The notes under the pieces are model-generated. The model had not been told where the DNA came from. It did no database searches and was given only the letters and a program-made list of their open reading frames with translations. A DNA stretch of 64,000 nt from Tubiluchus corallicola (Eukaryota > Priapulida > Priapulimorpha > Priapulimorphida > Tubiluchidae): assembly GCA_030141605.1 (NCBI GenBank), contig JAQGDQ010000605.1, forward strand, positions 66,207 to 130,206, written 5' to 3'. Both the position numbers and the translations under genes were made by a program. Below, one piece after another: positions 1-10,919 of the stretch (position 1 is its first letter; each line of letters begins with the position of its first letter).

Positions 1-619
1 ACTCGCATAAATCTGTTGTGCAGAGACAGATTGTGCCTTATGGAGTTCTGAAAGAGAAACACAAAAACAATAGGCCTAGTAAAAATAATGTGTGATGGAT
101 AATTTAATACTCATTATGTTATGATCACGATTAAACTGTACTACTACTAACTCAAATTATAATCATAATCATAGTAGCTTTGTGTTGACGAAAATTAATT
201 ATTTTCATAATTATTTATAAGGGTTTTAAGTTACATAGTGATTAGTGATTACCTTTGAAAAAATCTATAAAAGTGAGCTACTAGACGTAGGCTATTACTA
301 GAAGTCTAGAATTAGATATTACGACCGTAGCCTATTATTTCATTTGAATTCAATTAATTTGAGTTAACAGTTAACTACAGTTTTACAACAGGTTTCAAAT
401 GATGGTACATAAAAGAGATATTACCAATAACGTGTGTTTGTCAACGTGTTAAAATAAACAACATTAGATTGTGTATATTTTAGGGAAACCAAGGAAGCCG
501 CAGCTTATAGGTGCCACTCAGAGGGCCTTATGATGATGCTTAAGAAGATAATTACGACAGTTTATGACTAAAATTCTGCAAGTTTTATTAACAAATTATA
601 CAACAATTCAAATGCTTAC
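1..619 (-). other. 5' part of FOXO intron 1
   Basis: This lies directly downstream of the FOXO exon 1 splice donor (GTAAGC read on the minus strand, its GT at 619-618). It is AT-rich with no recognisable exon. The remaining FOXO exons (second half of the forkhead domain, transactivation region) must lie beyond the left edge of the window. Calling it intron follows from the donor site and from the known FOXO intron position. Confidence 0.85.
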
Positions 620-1012
620 CTTCCAGCCTGCAGAACTATTACTGTCTCCTTTGTCTTTAAAATACGGGACATTTCTTACCATCCAATCATATATCTGTGA
701 CAATGTCAATCTTTGATCAGGAGAACCTTGTATAGCTTTTGTGATGAGGTCAGCGTATGACATATTACCCCACGCATTTCTTCTTGACGAGTTCTTCTTG
801 GCACTCAGCTGACCGTCAGCGTTCCCCAACTCCAAACCCGGAGGTGGTGTGCCAGACGGATCTTCATTTTCCTGTTTCACTTTAGGCCAATTTTCTGGTC
901 TTGGCATGGGCCACGTATTCGAACGCAGCCTGGGCTCAGGGTCACCAAAGTGTGGGTCAATTTCACCGTTCAGCGCGTAGGGATCAAAAATGCTCGGGAT
1001 ATTACTCATCAT
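620..1012 (-). CDS. foxo: FOXO forkhead transcription factor, first coding exon (partial gene)
   Basis: Encodes the N-terminal 131 residues of a FOXO factor, the nuclear effector repressed by insulin/PI3K-AKT phosphorylation. Visible: the N-terminal AKT motif RLRSNTWP (Thr at residue 33) in the conserved setting EIDPHF...[10 protein letters not shown], and the first half of the forkhead domain, from [12 protein letters not shown] through [11 protein letters not shown] and [16 protein letters not shown]. The exon ends exactly after GWK in phase 0 with a GTAAGC donor, the position where vertebrate FOXO intron 1 splits the forkhead domain. The start was chosen at 1012 because it is the first in-frame ATG and has a strong context (ACCGCCATGA); the open frame extends upstream without another ATG. 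A second ATG follows immediately at 1009. Family identity is very secure; the rest of the gene is outside the window. Confidence 0.96.
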
Positions 1013-1330
1013 GGCGGTCAGCGGCGTTACGGACTTTGATGAACTACACACAGAAGCGTACACTCTCGTCCATGAAATCACAGTAACACGATTCTGTCAA
1101 ATATCCACGCTTACACGCGACTAAATAACGTACTGCGCGCATCGCTGTTAAAAGCACTAGAAACCAGTTAAAAACGCCGTGTTTTCTCTGATGCTTTACA
1201 GGGTATTAGTTCACAAATTCAGAGATAATACCTCAAACTACACAATACAGTATTCGATATATCGACTGTACGCATGGACTTCATCCAATGACGTCACGAT
1301 TGCGTATAAGGCAGCAGAAAATTAAATGGT
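1013..1330 (-). promoter_or_regulatory. FOXO 5' leader and candidate promoter with CCAAT and full CRE
   Basis: Less AT-rich sequence upstream of the FOXO ATG. It contains a CCAAT box at 1285-1289 abutting a palindromic cAMP response element TGACGTCA at 1289-1296, about 280 bp upstream of the start codon. The transcription start cannot be fixed from sequence, so the split between 5' UTR and promoter is unknown. The motifs are directly seen; the regulatory role is inferred. Confidence 0.5.
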
Positions 1331-3223
1331 GGTGCCCTCTGCAGGAGCGCAAATGTTTAAACGTAGGGCACAATCTCTGAGCCAGGATACGCGTCAGTAG
1401 CAGTGTTTACTAATAATACCGATTGGCTACAGAGTGTATTAAATCCTTGACAATCTACCTCATTGTCAAGGATAATCATGTAAAGTGATTAAATTAGCTT
1501 AAACTAGCTTGAACAAGTTACACATCCCCATATGCACCAATCCAAATAACACATCTCTCTTGCAAAATAATCATCGAGACACTTTACATGTTAACACACA
1601 TGATATCTTGTTGATATGAAATGTTGTGAAATTTGGAAAACAAGCCAGTCAGTTCAGCAGGGAATAATGTTGACGTAATAATAGTGGTCATATTCTAAAT
1701 TTTGCCCAGACGTCTTTTAGAAAATTACCCAGGTACTACAAGCACTGAGTTTTATCTTAAAGAAAAGATCAAGGCACTCAGTATGTTGGGTTTATTTTAC
1801 TGTTATCACTTAAACTTAGAAAAATATAACAAAGAAATTTGCAAAGAACTGCCTACAAAGGATAAATTTAAAATACCTCTGAATAAAAAATTTCAGGCGT
1901 GGTGGTTGCCTCCATTGACTTGAAAATCATGAAGTAACTGGGAGAATTTGTGATCTGTCGTAAGCGTGTTTTGGCTTTCTGTAAAGGTGAGCTACTTGAA
2001 TTAATTCAAATTTCTTCAGCTTACCCAATGTCCACACAAATATATTACAAAGCTAACTAACGAATTGTTTTGCAAAAACTTATTATACGTTTATGGTTGA
2101 AGATTGGCAGTGCCCTACTTTTCTTCAAGACGAATAACGTCATTGGTGGAAGAATGGACATTGAAAATGGAAGCATCCAAGGAAGTGCTCACGATTTTAA
2201 ACTGGTTTTACTAATTACACGAGACGCTTATTTCAGTTTTGTTACTAAATCCCTCAAACACTGTTCGTGAACGTTTTTTTTAACTAAAACTAACCGCCTA
2301 GAAGGGTTGGCTTTTCCTTTAAACTACCTCAGTAGTTTAGGATGTGATTTTTGAAGCCATAACAAATGCAATTTTACTGAGCGACCGTCATCACCATGAC
2401 ATCCAATTTTTCCACTGCACAACTACAACTACAGTTCAGGTTTGGCTAGAATCGGATCAGTGGTCTCTGAGAAAGACCGTGGACAGACAGACGCGACTAA
2501 GGGTGACTAAGCTGGGAGGTCGAAGCTGAGCCCCATGTCTAACAAATTGTAGGCCTACTTTCCAGGCACTTCTTTATTTCAAATAGCAGTTAATAGATAT
2601 CACTTTCAGATAGTGAAAATACTAAAAGATGAGTAAAGAGAAATTTAATGTCAGTAGGCCTACTTGATATTTCTAATGGAGGTCGTTATATTTACCTAAA
2701 AAATATTGATATACATTGATATAAAAATATTGATATTGACATAAACATATTTTATGCTTACACCATTACACTCTTCCTACTATCTCTATCTCTTAGTGAT
2801 GCCATCTTCCTATTAAAGATTATTCACTAGCATCATTTGGTTTTGTTGTGAAAACTTGTGATTTTACACTTTTATTAAAAAAAATTGTAAATTATATTTG
2901 CCATTTAAATATTGTAATAAATTATTAAATTAGTAATAAAGAGGCACGCAGGGGTAACGTACCACTTATGTAATAAATTACATAAAGAAAACTGCATTAG
3001 AAATCAATCGTTTAACTTGTTGCAATGAAGGCAAATGCTGAGTCTGTTGGCAAGAGTGAACATTTCTACAATCATGCTGAGCTTTTTGGAAACAACATCG
3101 TCTGTTCCAACGGACAACCTGTTAAAATAGAAGAAATTTTGATCAGATTTTCTTTCAATTTTAGTACAAGATAGCGAGCCATTAGTAGGTGATGCTTAAA
3201 TATTAAAATATTAAATATTTGAT
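1331..3223. other. Intergenic, no supported gene
   Basis: AT-rich DNA. The longest open frames are 60-73 codons, start at non-ATG codons or lack splice and family signals. No tandem array or RNA gene was recognised. Confidence 0.6.
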
Positions 3224-4308
3224 TTAAAGGAAAACCGGGTGATTGTGTAAACATTAGTTCAGAATAAATAATGCTCTAAAATATTGAAAACTACAATAGC
3301 TTTTTGTGAATCAAAGTTTAGATTAAATAATAATTACTTCGGATACTCAAATTTCGTTAAACTTTCAAAACTACGCACGGCTCAGTGAATCTATTAAGAT
3401 TGGCAGCGGCGCCTTTTTGTCACATTCGCGTGACCGACAAATACTGGTTAGCGAGGTGCAGATACTGCATGGTGCTACAAGAACTCGGCAAATAATAAGT
3501 TTAAGGGTTTAGCGAGGTGCAGATACTGCATGGTGCTACAGGAACTCGGCAAATAATAAGTTTAAGGGTTTAGCGAGGTGCAGATACTGCATGGTGCTAC
3601 AAGAACTCGGCAAATAATAAGTTTAAGGGTTTAGCGAGGTGCAGATACTGCATGGTGCTACAGGAACTCGGCAAATAATAAGTTTAAGGGTTTAGCGAGG
3701 TGCAGATACTGCATGGTGCTACAAGAACTCGGCAAATAATAAGTTTAAGGGTTTAGCGAGGTGCAGATACTGCATGGTACTACAAGAACTCGGCAAATAA
3801 TAAGTTTAAGGGTTTAGCGAGGTGCAGATACTGCATGGTGCGCGTCTAACAAGGGAATGACGAAACGGGAATGTCACATTGCAGAATTAACTATCTGCAC
3901 AAATGCGAAATTTGGTTCCTGCGCTAATAATTCTTTCACTTAAATCATTCTTAAAAAAAACAATATGTTCCGTTTCAATATTTTATATGACACAGTGAAT
4001 AATAAAACAATTAAATAATTTTCAGACAGTTATTGTTATTATATTATTCATTGTGTCACATCTACCAAGTTTCTACGTGTATATCTTTGTTTATAGGTAA
4101 TTGTATGTGTATGTAATTGAGTTTATTTCTATTTAAATTACTTTATTTTTTCTGCACTTCTGCTTGTACATATATTTGCACGGTGAGGATTCATGCATCA
4201 GTTTTAGAAACTGTCTAATCTAAACCAAATAAACTAGGTTTAAACTAATATTTTATGGATTAAATTGTTTTGAGCTGTAGTCTAAGATTGGGTCCAGTTT
4301 TCGTTTAA
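3224..4308. mobile_element. TTAA-flanked repeat element, copy 1 (contains a 61-bp array)
   Basis: Left end TTAA followed by AGGAAAACCGGGTGATTG; right end, read on the minus strand, TTAA followed by ACGAAAACTGGACCCAAT, a diverged inverted copy. Shares long blocks (for example GTGAATCTATTAAGATTGGC) with the elements at 24820-25148 and 56511-57045. No coding capacity is seen, so it is a non-autonomous element or an old remnant. TTAA at both ends resembles piggyBac-type target duplication, but the TTAA could simply be part of the terminal repeat. Confidence 0.6.
3451..3842. repeat. 61-bp tandem repeat, about 6.4 copies
   Basis: Unit begins GCGAGGTGCAGATACTGCAT and ends AGTTTAAGGGTTTA. The copies are nearly identical, with an alternating A/G difference (GCTACAAGAA versus GCTACAGGAA) that suggests growth by duplication of a two-unit block. 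It sits inside the TTAA-flanked element. Confidence 0.95.
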
Positions 4309-5389
4309 CACAACATAATCAAATAATTCATAGTCAGATATGTGTGAACTGTTACCTTTTGTGTTTGGAAGCCTGAATGAATTGATAACTTATTGAAGCT
4401 GTCATTCAATTCCTTCATATGACACCTTTCTATTATATTCATTTATTCATTGTTAGTTATATTTATGTAGCATTGTGCCGTAATTCAAAATAGTCTTTAT
4501 GTAAAACTGTTCTTTTTGAAATGCCACATTTAAAACCCTCCTGTATTTGAACTACCTTCTCTGTTTTGCTCCGCATTGCGTGCAACAGCTTGATGTTTCT
4601 TCACTGTTAAATCTGCAGCTTCTGGAAGCTTCTTCGCTGTTGACCAAAACATCGGGCTATAAAAAATTTTGTTTAATTTTTTGGTAAAAAGATCTAACTA
4701 CAAAAAGTGGTTACAAATCTGGCAGAATAATAAACTTCTTGCCATGAAATTCCAATTTCATAGCACGACACATTACATATTACTGTAATTTCATGTTAGG
4801 TTTAGCATCAAAAACTACAGATGATAAGTCAAGTAGTAATGATACACAGAAACCTTCATTGTTTTCTCAATTTTCAAACCCCATGTTTGATAATGTCCAC
4901 ATACTCCTAGAGCCAGCTATTGATCCACATTTGTCTAACTTTTGGATTTTATTTCTACGTAACATTTAGTGCCAACCTTCAAACCTACCTTCTTTATGTG
5001 CCATGCTCCAAACTGCTTTTGTTGATCAATTAAAAGGTTACGCACTGCAATGCTGTAAGCTTCCATTTCCTTTAGTACTCTGTTTTTCAGTGTTGCATCT
5101 AAAAATCAAAGAATCCTGTACGTTTATTTTAACTTGGTAGTAAGTGGTTTAACTTTATAGAGTTTAACACTGTGAATCAATGATGTGTCTTAAACTTACT
5201 TGCTTAACTATAGAATTAAGAATAAATTGAAAGAAACACGAAAAGTTGAAATGATGAAGAAATATCACAGTGTTAGTAATTACGTTTTATTACTTAAAGT
5301 TGTTCACATACTTCGATTTATTCTTAATTCTAGAGAATTAGTTACCAGTATCATTTTTTTAACTTTGTTGTGTAAAAAGTGTGATCTGT
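4309..5389. other. Intergenic, nothing recognised
   Basis: AT-rich sequence between the TTAA element and the 18-bp array. No open frame with splice sites, family motif or strong repeat was seen. Confidence 0.55.
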
Positions 5390-5392
5390 TAT

Positions 5393-5766
5393 CATCAGTG
5401 GTAACTAACACACCAGTGGTAACTAACACATCAATGGTAACTAACACATCAGTGGCAGCTAACACATCAGAAGTAATTAACACATCAGTGGTAACTAACA
5501 CATCAGAGGTAACTAACACATCAGTGGTAACTAACACATCAGAGGTAACTACCACATCAGTGGTAACTAGCACATCAGTTTAACTAACACATCAGAGGTA
5601 ACTAACGCACCAGTGGTAACTAACACATCAGAGGTAACTAACACATCAATGGTAACTAACACATCAGAGGTAACTAACGCGCCAGTGGTAACTAACACAT
5701 CAGAGGTAACTAACACATCAGTGGTAACTAACACACCAGTGGTAACTAACACATCAGTGGTAACGA
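5393..5766. repeat. 18-bp minisatellite, about 20 copies
   Basis: Unit GTGGTAACTAACACATCA with GAGGTA, GTGGCA and CACCAG variants. Because 18 is a multiple of three and the unit has no stop in one frame on each strand, it creates open frames on both strands (a Val-Val-Thr-Asn-Thr-Ser repeat and its antisense). No start context, signal peptide or splice support was found, so this is treated as non-coding. Confidence 0.93.
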
Positions 5767-5879
5767 ATCACAAAATGTTGTATGTACCTAAGCTATCGAG
5801 CACATTTGTTGAACCACCATGAGCTCCATCTCTTTGTTCTGGTTCAGTTGGTGTCACTGAAGCACAAAACGTGTTTGTA

Positions 5880-6083
5880 ATGGCTTCACTGTTGTGTTCA
5901 TTGTACCACTCTGCAATCTGAACGAAAAGAAATTAAATGCTTGGCTAATGGCTTCACTGTTGTGTTCATTGTACCACTCTGCAATCTGAACGAAAAGAAA
6001 TTAAATGCTTGGCTAATGGCTTCACTGTTGTGTTCATTGTACCACTCTGCAATCTGAACGAAAAGAAATTAAATGCTTGGCTA
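5880..6083. repeat. 68-bp tandem triplication
   Basis: Three adjacent, essentially identical copies starting at 5880, 5948 and 6016 (unit begins ATGGCTTCACTGTTGTGTTC). The lack of divergence indicates recent expansion. Confidence 0.95.
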
Positions 6084-6085
6084 AA

Positions 6086-6213
6086 GTTTACAATCCCCCA
6101 CACACAAGAAATTAGGTGGTTTAGGATTACGGTTAGGATTAATATTACGGTTAGGATTAAGATTACGGTTAGGGTTAGGATAGTGTATTTAAATTGTGTG
6201 GGGAATTGTAAAG
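6086..6213. repeat. Hairpin element with telomere-like TTAGGA/TTACGG core
   Basis: A short inverted repeat (left arm TTTACAATCCCCCACACA, right arm TGTGTGGGGAATTGTAAA) encloses a core at about 6114-6181 made of TTAGGATTACGG units with one GGTTAGGGTTAGG stretch. The core is a degenerate relative of the metazoan telomere repeat TTAGGG. The arms suggest a small MITE-like element. Confidence 0.7.
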
Positions 6214-6799
6214 TCCTTCCAAATGCTTATTTCAGAAATATGCTATTAGAAATTAAGCATTTTACAAGACCCAAGGTCAAAACAATATTTTTATGATCAT
6301 AGCACATAAGTGTTCATTTAGTTTTAGTAAATTATGCATAATGCACTAGATGAACACTGGTATTAGTAAACATTCAGCAGCTTTAACGAAGTTTGAATGT
6401 CACATTTCTGATAACAGAGTAATCTTACTTTAAAATACTTTAACTTCCTTACTTTAAAATAGTTTTGGATTGTTAAGTTTTGATAACTGGATATTGTATT
6501 ACTAGTAGCACTGTAACTGAATTGGTAATGCATACTCAGAAACATCATTTTTGGAGAGCTATTACATCTCAAGATCTAAATATAAAACGTATTTTAGTAT
6601 TTTAGATACTGGTTAGATACGTTAACAATATAAGCAGGTCAGTCTAGTGTTTGAGCTTTCTGGTCTTTATACTAAAAATTCATTTTTAAATCACTGATAA
6701 TGACAATATAATTTAGCAAAACAAAACCTCAAAAGTTTGGTCTAACACTCAACAGTTGAGCCACCTAGATATTAAAAGCTTGCTCTTGTAGAAACCCAC

Positions 6800-7129
6800 C
6801 TCTGCTGTGTTAACATGTTGACTCGTATCCGCCTCCATAAAAACCGAATTGTCTTCAAATTCCAGCTGTGGTTGTTGCTGGTTATTTGAACCATTAGATT
6901 GTTGGTCTGATATTCTGTCGAAATGGTCAGAACAAGTAGCATAATTTGATGAGTTGGCAAGGCCAGTGTCCATCGGGACAGTTGTCTGTCTGTTGAACTC
7001 CTTGTCAGTAGCATTACGCTTGATGTGAGTGGAATCGGGAGAGTAGAAAGAAATGTGATCTGTCTTGTCGAAATTAAGACCAATTATTCTCCTCATCGAT
7101 TGGTGAACATATGTTGGTTTCGAAGCCAT
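6800..7129 (-). CDS. Candidate first coding exon of an unrecognised gene
   Basis: A 110-codon open frame on the minus strand from an ATG in good context (GAAAATGG) at 7129 to a potential donor GAG|GTGGGT after 6800, ending in phase 0. The product begins MASKPTYVHQSMRRIIGLNF, is polar, rich in Asn, Gln, Ser and Asp with a QQQ run, and has no signal peptide or membrane segment. If the donor is not used, the frame runs on to a stop at 6749. No family was recognised and no following exon could be identified to the left. Composition and the start/donor pair suggest real coding sequence, but this is inference. Confidence 0.4.
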
Positions 7130-7214
7130 TTTCAAATAAATTATGCGTAGTCTACTAAAAGAAAAAAATAAATGCCATTATACAGAATTAATAGAAAATT
7201 ATTAACATTTACAG

Positions 7215-7600
7215 GCTCATACAGACACACACCTCACTTTTGCACGCACATGCAGATGCATACATATGTACACACACACACACACCCACACGCACACCAC
7301 ACACACACACACCATCTCATTTTTGCACACACATGCAGATGCACACAAACGTACACACACGCACATGCGCACACACACACCTCCTCATTTTTGCACACAC
7401 ATATAGATGTACACATATGTACACACACACGCAGATGCACACGTACGTACACACATACCATCTCATTTTTTCACACACATGCAGATACACACATACGTAC
7501 ACGCATGCACGCACTCACACACACACACACCTTTTCATTTTTGCACATACATGCAGATACACACATACGTACACGCACGCACGAACACGCACACAATAAT
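7215..7600. repeat. CA-rich compound minisatellite
   Basis: Repeats of roughly 70-80 bp, each a TCTCATTTTTGCACACACAT block followed by CA, CG and TA dinucleotide variants. His/Thr-rich open frames on the plus strand and Cys/Val-rich ones on the minus strand are by-products. A related block occurs at 13970-14085. Confidence 0.9.
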
Positions 7601-8661
7601 TATTATTGTTTAGTAAGGCCTAAGATAAATGAAATCACGATTGGAATGAATATCATCATGTTCGTGTGTCGGATATTTAACACGGTCGTTAGACATTGTT
7701 TTAATTTAGACTTGAATATTGATAAGGAGCTGCTTTGTTTTAGTGATGTCGATAATGAATTCCATAGAAGCATTGCTTGCTTGGCAATGGAATTTTTCCA
7801 TACTGATTGTTTGTTAGTAAAAATTCATGAACGAGAAATAAGCAAAAAACAATTAAACAAACAAATGACAGAACCTAGAAACCAATAAACATGTGAATAA
7901 ATGACCACCTCACCAAAGCACATACGAAGAAGAAAAGAGTATAAAAATGGATGCCCTAATGGGTATTTGCTGTGTTTCTGGCATAGCTGGGGCTTTCCAA
8001 ACCCGAGGCACTGAATTTAATGACAATTACAATTATATTTTCTAGTAAGCGCCAGTTATATTTTTTACTATTTAGTAACAAAGCAGCTAGGTGTGCTTAC
8101 CGAATAGATTTAGATTAGTAGATTCAATAGATTTATTTCGCAGTAAACATATACATATGCATTACATGTGCATCGATAATGAGTTTTTGTTAATACAAAA
8201 ATATGATACAATTCATGAATACTGCGCTAGAGACCTAAGAAGCTAGCTTATGGTAGCCCACTAGAATTAGTTACGAAAAAAATTACAATATATACAGATA
8301 CAATGTACAATATATACAAATATAAATACGGGTGGGAAGTAATAAAAATATTATTATACTAGAGGGGAAGTTTTTGAAAATGAAAAACAACAAATCATGA
8401 TTGAGTGATCAGTAATCAGTTGATATTAGCTCAAACTTTGGCCATAATTATGATTTGAAAATAATTTTTGAAGCAATTGGTTTTAGAAGTGAAAGATATT
8501 AAAACATTGCAGACGTTTAGTTTATAATACTGCTCTTCCTATTTGTCTTGCACAGAAAATTACGTTTTTTGACATTTTATGTGGTTGTAGCAATTCTCAT
8601 CTCTGCATAAAGTGCAAGAAAAAGAATGAAAATTATAATTTTGTTGCGGAATAATAATAAT
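7601..8661. other. Intergenic, nothing recognised
   Basis: AT-rich. The roughly 95-codon plus-strand frame that continues out of the CA array to 7888 has no own ATG context or splice support and is not called. Confidence 0.5.
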
Positions 8662-8965
8662 CGTCTGATTAGAAATTTAAACTAAATTAGTGAGCTTTTG
8701 AAGAAGTGAAACTGTTAAACAGTTCGACAGTAAAACACTTTTTAATTTGTTTCATATTATTCTTACTATTATTAAAAGTCTTTATTAAATCCCAATTTGC
8801 AGGCATACTACGCACAACATATTAATTTTATTACATAACACAAAAATTAATTACACTAAGTTAGTTCATGAATCAAATTTAAAAAGTCGTGTTTCACTGT
8901 CGAACTATTTAACAGTTTCACTTCTTCAAAAGCTCACTAATTTAGTTTAAATTTCTAATCAGACG
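8662..8965. mobile_element. Foldback element with about 85-bp inverted repeats
   Basis: Left arm starts CGTCTGATTAGAAATTTAAA at 8662 and reads through GTGAGCTTTTGAAGAAGTGA to the AAAACAC near 8738. The right arm (about 8884-8965) is its near-perfect reverse complement. The central spacer of about 145 bp is AT-rich. There is no open frame. Structure fits a MITE or foldback transposon; no clear target-site duplication was seen. Confidence 0.8.
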
Positions 8966-8968
8966 GTT

Positions 8969-8996
8969 TACGTACATGTGCAAAGACATGTACGTA
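8969..8996. repeat. Perfect 11-bp-arm palindrome
   Basis: TACGTACATGT, a six-base loop GCAAAG, then ACATGTACGTA, lying 3 bp beyond the right arm of the foldback element. Could be an insertion scar, a cruciform-prone site or a nested element. Confidence 0.85.
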
Positions 8997-10069
8997 TAAT
9001 CAAATGAATTTAAAGTTTTACTGAATTTCATTCATGAATTAATTTCTTTAATCTTGATTTTCTGATAATGTGATGGAGCGGATAAAATCGTCCTTTAAGG
9101 GATCAACTCTATTAATAGAATTGCACTTCGTTTCATGTGTACATGATCAACATCAGAATTATTTTTTAAAGTCCTAATAAACTCTCGTCTCTTTTTAACC
9201 GCAGCGGATACAAAAATGCTCTGTCCGCATCAACTAGTTGTCATTCAAATAACTTAGTGCTCAGGCGTCTGAAGTGCGTCGCCACATGAGTAATTTTGAT
9301 CTAATGAACGACCTGTATGATTAAAAACATGGTTAAAATTATCATGGCTTAATAAAACAATTCAAACCAATGTCTCTTAACTGCTTGTTTTTGACAGTAG
9401 ATGACACCACGGGTCTTAACCAAATTTCTGTTGGCAATATTGGCGATGGGTTTAACTAAAATTTGTTTATTCGTCGCTTTAGCAATTGTTACTCTAAAAA
9501 CATGTCCAGGTCATTTCTACAATTTAGGCTTCTGATATTAAAGTCTTCCGTGCACTTCAAGTATTCTGTAGCAGCAGCTACGTGTTACCTCACGAAGTGC
9601 TTACAGGCAGTGCTATCCTGCTTGTTTACTGATAATGTGCTACCTTCTTATAAAACAATCTCCAACAACATAATTATGTAGCTTGTATCGTTTAATCTGA
9701 AAACAAATAAGATGATTTTATATAATTTGGCTCAATTTTACGGTGAAATTGATCTAATTAACTTTAACAAAGTTTTACGCAAATTATAAAATCTAATCTC
9801 TAGCCTAATTAATCTAATCTTTTTAATAAACAAAGGTTCGGGATTTAAGAAATTAATAAATCAACTTCTATAAGTGTAATTATGAAATTATAACAACGAA
9901 TCAATGAATGACGCTAAACAATCTGTAACTGCAGTGTGCGAATGCCTGAGTGACTCCAATCTACAGGTAAGTGTACAGGTAAAAGACCGGTCACATGACC
10001 TGTTTAAAAGGAAACCAATTTATAACAGAAAAGAGGGGGCAATACAACTTTAAATCAGCACAGATAATA
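8997..10069. other. Intergenic, nothing recognised
   Basis: AT-rich. A 72-codon open frame at 9463-9681 starts at a non-ATG codon and has no supporting signal. Confidence 0.5.
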
Positions 10070-10666
10070 TTAAAGGAGGACAGGATGATTTTTCATATAT
10101 TACCCCATTTTCAAGTCCGATAACAAGTATACATTTTAACACGATTAATACTGCAAAGAGCGTTTCTGAGAATTGAACAACAGATTAAAAGCTTAAGTAA
10201 CGGCGGGCGACCCCAACTATCGATGACATCACAAACTAACATAATTTTAAGCAGCAAAAATTTCACGAGCGTGTTGCACGTGTTTGCGAAAACGAAAACT
10301 GAAGTACAGTGCTATTGTAAGATACTCAATGTGTTGTACTAAAACTAGACAAGTTTTAAGATAAAAATTCAAATTTCAAATTTACCGCTGTGCTCACGGT
10401 GTCAGAAACTAACACATATGAACTGAGAGGTACAGCACCTGTTTTTGTGTAAAGCTTTTCCGAAATACAGGCTTTAGTTTAACTAGCGAACGGCGAAATG
10501 CATGTAACAGCGAAGAACTAGTGGCACGCGAAATTATGTTTGTGTGGTAATAATTCTTCCGCGTAAGTCATTTTTGAAAAAAATAGTGCGTCCTTTCAAT
10601 ATTTTAAAGCGTGGATTGTTTTGGCCTACAGTTTAAGATTGTGTCTTAGATTAAGATTTGCTTTAA
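10070..10666. mobile_element. TTAA-flanked repeat element, copy 2 (diverged)
   Basis: Begins TTAAAGGAGGACAGGATGAT and ends near GATTTGCTTTAA. The right part (TTTCAATATTTTA, then a TTGTTTTGGCCTACAGT block) resembles the right part of the copy at 3224-4308. Membership in the family is inferred from ends and these blocks. Confidence 0.45.
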
Positions 10667-10919
10667 CAATATTCTGTCTTACTAAGTCATTCTTTTTACA
10701 ACTGGGGATTCTGGAAACAAATTTCATTGCAATAGCTCTCCTGGTCCAAAGGAGCGAGTCCACAAATATACTGTAGGTTTTCTCTAGGGGGGTGGAATTG
10801 CACATCAGTTGCTGCTTTCATAATATCGCCGCCATATTCCCCCAAGATGCACAATTGCTAGTTACCAGCAGACTGGGGCATACATAATAATAGGAAATAT
10901 CAATTAAGACTTTTTAGGC

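Noticed and set aside
5393-5766. CRISPR-like regular repeats
   Set aside because: Tandem units without unique spacers in a eukaryotic genome; same for all other arrays here.
5200-5822. Open frames with a Val-Val-Thr-Asn-Thr-Ser repeat on both strands
   Set aside because: They arise from an 18-bp minisatellite without stops; no ATG context, signal or splice evidence.
7172-7888. 238-codon His/Thr-rich frame
   Set aside because: Mostly a CA-rich array plus a short random extension; starts at a non-ATG codon.
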